This document shows positions 55,585-64,000 of a stretch of 64,000 nt of DNA, piece by piece (positions within the stretch are counted from its first letter, which is position 1; every line of letters begins with the position of its first letter). Below the pieces are notes generated by a model, which was not told the origin of the DNA, made no database searches, and worked only from the letters and a program-made list of their open reading frames with translations. Source of the stretch: Monoplex corrugatus (Eukaryota > Mollusca > Gastropoda > Littorinimorpha > Ranellidae). Location: assembly GCA_030674185.1 (NCBI GenBank), contig CM060315.1:86070079-86134078 (forward strand), given 5' to 3'. The position numbers were made by a program, and so were the translations under genes.

Positions 55585-55765
55585 AATTTAGTGGCCCCGT
55601 TAGCTTCACTGTTAGAAAGTAAAGCTCATAACACACGAATTGTGAGTTCAACCCTCAGGAAGACCACAGCTTTTTGTTGTTGTTGTTTTTTGTTGTTGTT
55701 GTTTTTGTTGTTGTTTTTTGTTGTTGTTGTTTTTTGTTGTTGTTTTTTTCTTCATTTTTACGTCT
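55585..55765 (+). repeat. tRNA-like SINE head followed by (TTG)n
   Basis: GTGGCCCCGTTAGCTTCACT and GTGAGTTCAACCCTC resemble degenerate A and B boxes. A (TTG)n/poly(T) microsatellite at 55675-55755 follows. Confidence 0.5.
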
Positions 55766-55774
55766 TTTTTCACA

Positions 55775-56045
55775 GGTTGGTCAATTCTTTTGATAGAGCT
55801 GTGAGCTTGAGATCCGCTATTTTGAATTCAGTCCCAGCCTACAACATCAAAAACTAGCCTGTTGGCTGCCCATCTCAATGTTTCCATCATTTTGCTGGTG
55901 TCAGCTCAGTGTTTCGTAGATCCTTCTCTCCATCCCCATTTCAAGACCTTGCCAGTGCATAGGGATTTTGTGCAGGCTCAGGGAGTCTGTCAAATGATTG
56001 TTGGCAGATTTGGATGGAGCAGAATTGTTGGAGTGCTGTGAATCC
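55775..56045 (+). repeat. Repeat family C, copy
   Basis: CTGGTGTCAGCTCAGTGTTTCG, CCAGTGCATAGGGATTTTGT and GCAGGCTCAGGGAGTCTGTC align with 30265-30405. The (TTG)n tract interrupts its left side. Confidence 0.65.
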
Positions 56046-56400
56046 CTCTTCAACAAACTCCAAACAAACTCTGAATTCCAAATGTCATCAGTCACTGCAT
56101 TGAGGTGCTTCACACAACACACTGACGGCTGCAAGCGGAAGGCTGGAAGTTAAAACCCCATCAGTCTTGTCAAACTCATTGGGGGAATTTTCAGGAAAAA
56201 AGGGGCAGGGTTGGGGAGGGGGGGCGTATCCAAAGGATTCAAAGGGAAAATGCATTAGCAGGCCTGCACGCATGTTGACATGGGGATTTGAAAATTTTCC
56301 ACCCTCGGCCCACCTGGTGGAGGTATCTAGGTGGATTAAACCAAAGACCTTCTGATTGGAATCCAACATTTTCTCACTTGATTACCACACCCATCATATG
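56046..56400. other. Nothing recognised
   Basis: Sequence with a G-rich patch (GGGTTGGGGAGGGGGGGCG near 56208) but no gene recognised. Confidence 0.35.
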
Positions 56401-56407
56401 TGTCCAC

Positions 56408-56622
56408 GCACGTACACATAAACACACACACACACACACACACATACATACATACACATGTACACAAACAGATACACACACATAAACACACACACTTACA
56501 TACACTCATACATATATGCATCACATCACACATTTTCTCCCACTGTAACAGGTAAAACATATTACAATACACACATACACATGAGCATATGCACACTCAC
56601 ACACACACGCACACACACACAC
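56408..56622. repeat. (AC)n/(ACAT)n tracts
   Basis: Several CA and CATA stretches separated by unique sequence. Confidence 0.9.
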
Positions 56623-57282
56623 ATATTGTCTGTACTGTCTGATAAAACATTACAAAGACATTGTTTCAAGGTACATTCACTTGAATAGTGCTTGTAGTAT
56701 TTCCACAGATATATATGCATGGTTAATCTGTGCAATCACCACCACAAACTGGGAAGACACTGCAAGCGATAGAAAAAGCTGGCAAGAGCAGTGCATGCAG
56801 GGCACAATCACATCTGAACAGCACAGAACAGCTGCGATTTAATAGAATGCATTCATAAACATCAGAAGCCCCTCAAAACACAATACAATACATAAATGTT
56901 TCATCTATCATCACAGCTAGACAAGCACAGACTGGTTGTCAAATCCATGAGCTCAGAATCTGTAAGTCTTATTCAGCTGTTTGTCTTATCACATGTTGAT
57001 GAAACAATAATAATGATAATAATAATAATGTTTATTTGTATAGCGCATATTCCATATAAAAACATGCTCACCAGCGCTTTACATTTCGCAAGAAAGGCAA
57101 AAGGTGATAAAAAATGTTCACAATTACATACACAATAAGATAACAACAAACATTAAAGCTATACAAGTAAGAAGACACAAGAAACCACAGAATATTAAAA
57201 TTTAAACACTGACTTATGTAATGAAGAAAGATTAACAGATTTTTCATATGAATAAAGAGGCATACTGTGTTTATATATTGCT

Positions 57283-57362
57283 GCGTGTGTGTGCTTGCGT
57301 ACGTGTGTGTGTACATGTGTGTGTGCGTGCGTGTGCGTTGCTGTGTGCGTGTGTTTGTAAGA

Positions 57363-57449
<87 letters not shown>

Positions 57450-57492
57450 TGTGTGTGCGTGTGCTATGTTTGCATGCGTGTGTGTGTGTTTA
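57283..57492. repeat. (GT)n-(AG)n-(GT)n microsatellite in LINE 3' UTR
   Basis: GT tracts on both sides of a 45-base AG block (57400-57446). Confidence 0.95.
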
Positions 57493-57787
57493 TGCATGCA
57501 ATAGTTGTACATAAAATTATAATCAATATTTTGAATGAAGATAAAAACAGAAAAATTCTAATCCATATACAGGAAAAACATTACAACTTCAGTATTACAG
57601 CATTAATACCTTGACAATCAAAATTCCTCACAAATTATGAACTATTCGCATATCATACATCACAATTTACATACAAACAAAGATTTGAAAAAGTTTCTTA
57701 AAGTATTTCAGTCTCTTTCCCACTCAATTTCTCCCCTATCCCTTCCTCAGCTGTACACATACAGTGATACACACACATGCTCACTCA

Positions 57788-57788
<1 letters not shown>

Positions 57789-57864
<76 letters not shown>

Positions 57865-57885
57865 ACATGCACGCACACACACACC
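57789..57885. repeat. (AC)n microsatellite in LINE 3' UTR
   Basis: About 70 bases of pure AC plus flanking CA words. Confidence 0.95.
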
Positions 57886-59139
57886 TTGCTCTATAGGCCC
57901 TTATACAAAATACTGTTATACAGGCAGGAGAGATTAGTCTGATGACAGACTTGCAAACTAAGGCTCTTCAGGTTAGATGAGTTTGAAAGAGGTGGGTTTT
58001 CAGGTGCCGTTTGAAGGTTGAGAAACACTTAGTTTTTCTGAGAGACAGTGGTAGAGAGTTCCATACATTTGGGCCAAAGACAGAGAAAGATTTTTTACCA
58101 AAGGTGTCTAGAGAGAAGCGAGGAACAGTCAACAGTGAGGTGTCAGAAGAGCGGAGCGTTCGAGAAGGTTTGTAACCCTGCAGGAGGTTGGCAAGATAGG
58201 ATGGCATGTTCTCGTGATAGATACACTGAAAGCAGAGACAGGCAACTTTATATTGAATCCTAGCCTTTACCGGGAGCCAATGAAGTGTTCTAAGCAGAGA
58301 TTTTGCACTCTCACGCCTGGGCTTGCGGAGAACAAGGCGAGCCGCGTAGTTCTGTATGCGCTGAAGTTTAGATAGTTGATTGTCATGGAGACCTGCGAAT
58401 AGAGAGTTACAATAGTCCAGTCTAGATAGTATGAAAGAGACAGCAAGCTTGTTGGTAGCATCAGTGGAAAGGAAGGAGCGAATCTTACCAATTCTGCGTA
58501 GCTGATAGTACAGAGTACGGCACAACTGTTTGACATGGGCTTCTATAGACAGTGTTTCATCCAGATAGAAGCCAAGGTTTCTAACAGTTTGTGAGAAAGA
58601 TACATCACAACCAGAGATAGACATGGGGGCATGAGTAACCTGATTGACCTTTGACTTAGTACCAGTAACAATAAGCTCAGTTTTATCATCATTCATCTTC
58701 AGCTTGTTTTCACTCATCCACTTGGAGACATCCTCTATACAATCTCTCAGACTGCACGCAAGAGCGTCAAAATCTGATGGGGCAGAGGAGCTATGCAGCT
58801 GTGAGTCATCCGCAAAGAAGTGGTATGAGTGACCTGACTGATGAATGATAGCGCTGAGAGGTTGTGTATACATAGTGAACAGGACAGGTCCCAAGACAGA
58901 ACCTTGTGGGACACCACATTTCAGCACAGATGGATTTGATTTGTGGCCAATGACAACCGACTGGGTACGGCCAGTCAAATAGGAGGTAAACCAGTCCAGA
59001 ACCGTTCCAGAACAGCCAAAAGTGGTACGCAACCGCGTTATGATGATGCTATGGTCTATGGTGTCAAATGCTGCTGACAAGTCAAGCAGTGACAAGATAG
59101 ACACACTCCCATTGTCTGAAGCAAGAAAAAAAAAACAAT

Positions 59140-59176
59140 CACACACACACACACACACACACAACACACACACAGT
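59140..59176. repeat. (AC)n at the 5' truncation of the CR1-like LINE, then SINE A tail-like words
   Basis: The LINE coding sequence stops at a short AC tract. It is followed by CAGTTTCAGTTTTAGTTTCA (59173-59192), the tail motif of SINE family A. Confidence 0.6.
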
Positions 59177-59424
59177 TTCAGTTTTAGTTTCAAATTCAAG
59201 GCAACATTTCCAAAATCATAATAAAATGTGATCATACCAATGCCACAGATGCCTTGCGATGAAAAAAAGACATCCAAAAGTAAAATGGCATACACTATAC
59301 GTCTGCACATACGCTCAACATGCTAATAATTCTACCTAACTCATGGATTCTGTATACTAATAAGTACGTTCATATCAATCTGACATATTTCTTTTTAATC
59401 TGTCATTCAAGCGCACTTAGGCTA

Positions 59425-59545
59425 TCTTCCAAACATTGATACAGCCCTGTCACACTCAATCCACAACTAAACTCTTTAGCATTATGATTATCATCCCCAT
59501 CCTCATGCATCATTATAGCATTATGAAAAATATCCCAGGTTCTTG
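59425..59545 (+). repeat. SINE family B tail
   Basis: CAGCCCTGTCACACTCAATCC followed by AGCATTATGATTATCATCCC, the end of family B without the head. Confidence 0.6.
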
Positions 59546-59699
59546 CAACCAGTGGAAAGGTGCAGGTTTGGGGCAGGAAAAAGTCAGAGGTTCATGAATG
59601 CTGTTGTTGAAGGGCTGTGGTGGTATTCTTCTTACTGGGATGTCTCTTTCTCTGTCTACTTCTTTGACTGAGTGATAAGAGGGAGGTTTAATATGCAGT

Positions 59700-60175
59700 G
59701 TCCATAACAAATGCCTATCAATTAACATCAGGAAGATAGTTCTTGAATGTTATATAGAACCAATACTGTTGTACGGTTGTGAGGCATGGACAGTCAACAA
59801 GCAAAGCCAAAACAAGATTGAGGCAGCCGAGATGTGGTTTCTAAGAAGAATGTTGAGAGTTCCATGGACAGCAAAGAAAATAAACGACAGTCTTGATGGA
59901 GGCAGACACAAGAAGATCATTCATAAGGAAGATTAGGAAAAGACAGGCAACATTTATAGGCCATTTTATGAGGAAAAGGGAATTGGAGCACCTGGTCATA
60001 AGGGGAAAGCTGGAGGGAAAGAGAGCACCAGGTAGACCCAGGGAGAAGATACTAGACAGACTTGCAGAGTGGCTGGAGATAAGGAGGGTGGAAGAGATGC
60101 TTGATGCAACAAGAGATAGAAACAGATGGAAGTCCATGATCGCCAATGCCATGCGGCAAGGCACCTGATGATGAT
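59700..60175 (+). mobile_element. RTE-type LINE (R1), 3'-end copy
   Basis: Begins CAAATGCCTATCAATTAACA (cf. 26365) and runs to GCGGCAAGGCACCTGATGATG. A 91-codon open frame (59893-60168) reads KRQATFIGHFMRKRELEHL and ends NAMRQGT, the natural C-terminus. The upstream frame has one shift near 59885. Confidence 0.85.
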
Positions 60176-60604
60176 AGTAAGTTGGATCAGAACAGGCACT
60201 GCTGAACTCCACAACAGCAAACCTATGGCAGTGCATGGTCTCCTCCAGTGGGTGGCTCAATGGCAACTTGACATCTCCGGCTCTCATGGGCTTCCTGGCA
60301 CTGGGATTTCCACTATATGAACTGAAGCTTAGTCGTGTGTTGTGGATTTGGTATGAGTGGCATGGGATCAACACCATTGAGGTGGAAGAGGCTGGGATAG
60401 GAAAAAACAAACAAACAAAAAAACCCACCCAACCCTATACTTAAGCTATCTGTAATGTTTTAAGAAGCCTGCTAAAAATACTGTGAAAACTCCCAACCTA
60501 CCTCAAACAGTGAAACAACATCTACATATTGCTCACATGCCAAAGAAAAGCCAGGTTTCCCTGTATCATGAAGACTCATACCCCTACCCCTCACCAGAAA
60601 TCAC

Positions 60605-61205
60605 CTTTATTATTAATGTCATTATTATTGTTTAAAGCCCAACTGCGCACAGTCATATCAAGGATATATAACTATGCCAAAATGTGCACAAACCTCACTG
60701 ACCCTGACAAACAAACAAAATTTTTTTAAAATGTATCAATAAGTATCAATACATTCATGCACATATACTCATGGCATTGGCCATTTCACCAATTTATCCA
60801 AAGATAAAAAAAAACCAAGTGAATACAATGTACACAAAACAAAGGACATTAAAATATACACACAAAACAACTAGCATATACTTCCTACCATTGGCCCTGC
60901 ATATCACATTTCTTTAGAGCCAAACATGCAGTTTGCAGAAGAACTGAGGCAGCAGAGATGTGGTTTTGTCAGAACTACTACATGTGAAATGGACAGACAG
61001 AAGAACTAATGAAAGTTTTCAATTAACAGTCCTGAGAGAAAGTATGTGAGGATTTACAGAACACATACAGGTAAATGACCAGTAGGGCAGAAACTGATAG
61101 GAAGAGATGACAGAAAGCAAAGGCATGAAGCAAACTTAAAGAGTGTGACAGAAAAGAGAAAATTTCTAGCACATAATTTCCAGAAGGCAGGTGGGGACAA
61201 TGAGT
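60605..61205 (+). repeat. Repeat family D, copy 3, carrying a LINE R2 fragment
   Basis: Left blocks AAAGCCCAACTGCGCACAGT and right blocks CACATACAGGTAAATGACC and TTTCTAGCACATAATTTCCA match 48.2-49.0 kb. Between them, 60930-61015 is LINE R2 post-RT sequence (GAACTGAGGCAGCAGAGATG, AAATGGACAGACAGAAGAAC). Confidence 0.65.
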
Positions 61206-61224
61206 ATATGCTACTGGCTCACTG

Positions 61225-61450
61225 ACAGCACTTAAACCACACAGTCGAGTCTTATCCACTTCATGAATGCATCACTGAAGATGTTTCTCAAAATTTTTTA
61301 ACCAACAATGGGAGCATCTGTATCTCTCAGGCTTGGAGTACAATCCTGTCACACGGTCTCATTACCAAAATGGAGAGCATTGGGAATTACCATTATCATC
61401 CCCCCATTCTCAGGTATCATCACAGCCTTCTGACAAGAACTGTCCCAAAA
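61225..61450 (+). repeat. SINE family B, body and tail
   Basis: ACCACACAGTCGAGTCTTATCC, ATCTGTATCTCTCAGGCTTGG and ACCATTATCATCCCCCCATT in family order. The tRNA head is missing. Confidence 0.75.
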
Positions 61451-61549
61451 CTATGGCCTTTGAAGTGGTATTAACTCATCTACAACAACGCGCATCACTT
61501 GATGCGCATGCTGACTTTATGGTTCAAGATAATGCGCATCTCCTGATGT

Positions 61550-61940
61550 TCACATAATTACATTTTATTTGTGATGTTTGCCGTCTTGCAGATAATAGGA
61601 ATTTACTACAGGCATGTAGAGGAATCATTTCTGTGTAATTGTTTGTCTCTCATAGGCCGTAGCTCAGTTTTAGACTGAAAAAACAGTGAATTTTCCTACG
61701 TAACTTGTATGTGAAAATCTGAACATTTCAAACGCAAAATGATGCTTCTGTTGAAATGAATGCAATACACAGTGAATGAAACATTCGTAAAAATGTATAA
61801 TGCAAAAAGGATCAAACCATGGCAACGTGCAAAAAAAAACAACAACAAAAAAAACAAACAAAAAAAGTCAGATGAAGAATCTTTCCTTGAATCACATCAA
61901 GAATTGTTAGGCTGCAAATGATATTTTGGGAGTGAAACTA
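61550..61940. other. Nothing recognised
   Basis: AT-rich stretch with poly(A)/(CAA) near 61830-61870. No gene seen. Confidence 0.35.
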
Positions 61941-61949
61941 GTGATGAAA

Positions 61950-62200
61950 GGGTAAATGGCAGATCATTCAATCTCATTCACCTGGACTCAAGAAAATTTT
62001 CGTGATTTTGTTTTTGGTATGGATACTGGAGTGTCACTCATAAATAAAATAAAAAGCACTGAAAAAGAAGCTTTTGTCACCTTCACAGAATATAGCAAAG
62101 CATTTGACAGCATCACTCATCTCCACCTGTTCAACACATGGTCAAAATGCTCTTTCCCAAACACCTCATTGCATTAATTGCCTCAATATATAAAGACCAG
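61950..62200 (+). mobile_element. LINE family R2 fragment (RT fingers/motif A)
   Basis: Open frame with EKEAFVTFTEYSKAFDSITH, the RT region containing motif A (F-x-x-Y-S-K-A-F-D), then the codons for ALIASIYKDQ. It is cut at about 62200 by the start of the R1 element. Confidence 0.75.
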
Positions 62201-62203
62201 GTA

Positions 62204-64000
62204 ACTGAGCACCTCACGGACTCAGGCTGAATCTCGTAGGACTCGGAGGAGGTCTGGCCCCCAGACGTGAGGCATGCAGGCCCCCGGCGTGTGGACACGC
62301 CCTGGTGCCCACGAACCAGATCCCCAAGCTATGGGTAAATAGCTCCACTGCCTTGTGGACATCTCGGGAGAGAGTAAGGCTAAGGGAGTTAACCCTGAAA
62401 AAAAAAAAACCAATGGAAGGCAAGGGGAAACCACCAAAATAGTTTTCCCCAGGAAAACCATGGACAGGAGAAAGAGAAAGAAGAAAGTTAACGACGTCAA
62501 TAGGTGCTTCTGTGGAGCACCTTCGTCCGGTAGGGACTGTCATGCGGCGCAGGTGACACCAGACCGTCAGCCAGCTACTGTGACCAAAATTAAATTCAAA
62601 CTTAACACCAAAATAGCAACATGGAACATCAGAACAATGTTGCAGAAAGGTAAATTAGACAACATCAAAATGGAGATGGAAAGGCTTAACATCAGTATTT
62701 TAGGATTAGGGGAAGTGAGATGGAAGGGGACGGGCATGATAACATCAGGAGAATATACAGTGATATACTCTGGTGGTAATTCACATGAAAGAGGAGTAGG
62801 CATCATAATGGACAAAGACAAATCAAAAGCAGTTAAGGGATACTGGGCAGTGTCCGACAGAGTTTTACTGGTCAAATTCGGAGGCAAACCTTTTGATATC
62901 AACATCATACAGGTGTATGCACCAACATCCGCAAGTACTCAGGAAGACATCGACAACTTCTACGAAGTTTTAGAGATGGCCAAGGTCCAATGTAAATCAC
63001 AAGAAGTTACAGTCATAATGGGAGATTTTAATGCTAAAGTGGGACAGGATAGGGTGGAGGATATAGTTGGACCTCATGGCCTTGGTACACAAAATGAAAG
63101 GGGGGGGGGGGACTTGTAGAATGGGCACAGATAAACGAGTTCATAGTAGGAAACACCTGGTTTCAGCAGCCTAACAGAAGAAAATGGACTCGGATGAGTC
63201 CAGGAGATAATACCAAAAATCAAATTGATTACATCCTGATCAACAAAAGATTTAGAAATTCTTTACTGTCAGCAAAAACACTACCAGGCGCAGACTGCAA
63301 CAGTGACCACAATCCTGTAGTGGGAAGGTTTAGGCTGAAATTGAGGAAAATGAAACAGACCAAAAGCAACATCAAACTAATCCTTGGACTCTCAAGGACA
63401 GATGAAATGATACGTAAAAAATTTAATGTACATGTTCAAAACAAATTCAGTGCTCTGGAAGATGTTGGTGACAGTGAGGAACAATGGACAAAGTTGAGAA
63501 ATTCTAAAAATGAAGCTTGTGAAGAAATCCCTAAGGCTGAAAGAAAAGCAAAAAAGAGCTGGATGACTAATGAAATTTTGGGTCTGATGGAGGAAAGGAG
63601 GAAGGCAAAGAGAAAAGAGGAGGTATACAGGAAGATAAACAAAGAAATCAGGCATAGGTGCAATGAAGCTAAGGAAGCTTGGCTGAACACAAAATGCAAA
63701 GAGATAGAAGAACGACACAGAATGGACCCTCAGGGTATGTGCAGACGAATTGAAGAAATTGTCCACAGGAAAAATACATGCACATCAACTGGTTGCTTAA
63801 AATCGAAAGATGGCACGCTTATCATGGAAAAAGACAAAATACTGGACAGATAGGGACAGTACATCAAAGACCTTTTTGAGGATGACAGAAACGAAAAACA
63901 CATTATAAAAAAGAACTCTGAAAGACCACCCATAATGAAAGATGAAGTTAGAGCAGCACTGAAAAAGATGAAACCAGGAAAAACCCCAGGACCAGACAAC
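62204..64000 (+). mobile_element. RTE-type LINE (R1), longest copy, running off the window
   Basis: A GC-rich 5' region (62204-62354) is followed by a basic leader and an APE-type endonuclease. Motifs: KIATWNIRTM (62608), GEVRWKGTGM (catalytic Glu, 62718), SDRVLLVKFGGKPF, VIMGDFNAKVG (63016), NQIDYI and SDHNPVVGRF (63299). The linker (RTDEMIRKKF.., EERRKAKRKEE) leads to the RT, which begins near 63940 (KPGKTPGPDN) and leaves the window. This resembles BovB/RTE elements, whose endonuclease is often annotated as craniofacial development protein 2-like. Damage is light: a 12-G run at 63100-63111 shifts the frame after ERG, and a TAG at 63851 replaces TGG, which the copies at 25.86 and 49.39 kb retain. 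Confidence 0.9.
62252..62319 (+). other. Three consecutive hairpins in the LINE 5' region
   Basis: GTCTGG-CCC-CCAGAC (62252-62266), GGCGTG-TGGA-CACGCC (62286-62301) and CTGGT-8 nt-ACCAG (62302-62319) are perfect stems in series near the 5' end of the R1 element. Their function is unknown; RTE-like and R2 elements often carry structured or self-cleaving RNA at this position. Confidence 0.55.

Larger units (their letters stand above)
57003..59135 (-). mobile_element. CR1-like LINE, 5'-truncated, RT frame intact
   Basis: A minus-strand frame (57968-59173) runs 401 codons. The first 19 or so come from an adjoining (AC)n tract; the rest is a continuous RT from motif A (LLDLSAAFDTIDH, residues 29-41) through GVPQGSVLGP (87-96), FADDS (120-124, catalytic), LSRLDYCNSLFAG, LHWLPVKARIQYKV to FWNSLP-like VWNSLPLSL and its stop at 57968. 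These are hallmarks of the CR1/L2/Rex1 group. The N-terminal RT and endonuclease are missing. The 3' UTR holds two microsatellites and ends in TTTATTTGTATAGCGC plus (AAT)n at 57008-57046, the same tail as at 28.6 and 8.0 kb. The intact frame suggests a fairly recent insertion. Confidence 0.92.

Noticed and set aside
57968..59173. A 401-codon host gene
   Set aside because: The sequence is a LINE reverse transcriptase with FADDS and GVPQGSVLGP motifs; its first residues are microsatellite.

Overview
The window is animal nuclear DNA dominated by transposable elements, most likely from a lophotrochozoan, probably a gastropod mollusc. Introns follow GT-AG rules. There are no operons and no bacterial-style gene packing. 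Long dinucleotide microsatellites, several minisatellites and nested LINE, SINE, LTR and DNA-transposon copies fill most of the sequence. The one clear host gene is a receptor of the LDLa/LRR/7TM type (relaxin-receptor-like, as in the snail receptor GRL101). The taxonomic guess rests on that gene type and on the repeat families; it is inference.

Layout. 1-13.9 kb: a plus-strand receptor gene with three recognisable coding exons. Two (2498-2719 and 6670-6906) encode the halves of an F-type lectin (fucolectin) domain. The third (11510-13539) encodes two LDLa modules, leucine-rich repeats and a rhodopsin-class seven-helix domain. All junctions are phase 1 and compatible, so they can be read as one F-lectin/LDLa/LRR/7TM gene. 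Its 5' end (signal peptide) is not seen. The two introns hold RTE-type LINE pieces, a LINE-derived minisatellite, a CR1-like LINE and SINEs. 14-22 kb: a degenerate LINE with an RT domain, then 57-bp, 26-bp and 27-bp minisatellites; the 27-bp array lies inside a tRNA-derived SINE. 22-29 kb: a diverged local duplication, one arm of which carries two TTAA-flanked MITEs and an RTE-type LINE. 32.4-39.5 kb: a Ty3/gypsy element resembling the CsRn1 clade (minus strand), split by a 2.67-kb DNA transposon with perfect 33-bp terminal inverted repeats, a 5-bp target duplication and a broken THAP-domain gene. About 40.1 kb: one well-formed minus-strand internal exon of an unrecognised gene. 41.7-51.4 kb: two RTE-like LINE families with nested SINEs, and a repeat family (D) of unknown class. 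52.5-55 kb: a 40-bp minisatellite with higher-order structure. 57-59.1 kb: a CR1-like LINE with a long intact RT reading frame. 59.7-64 kb: more RTE copies, ending in a nearly intact endonuclease/RT element that runs off the window.

The most notable points are the proposed lectin/GPCR fusion gene, the nested THAP transposon inside the LTR element, and the repeated pattern of minisatellites growing out of transposon sequence. Apart from the receptor and the 40.1-kb exon I see no convincing host coding sequence.
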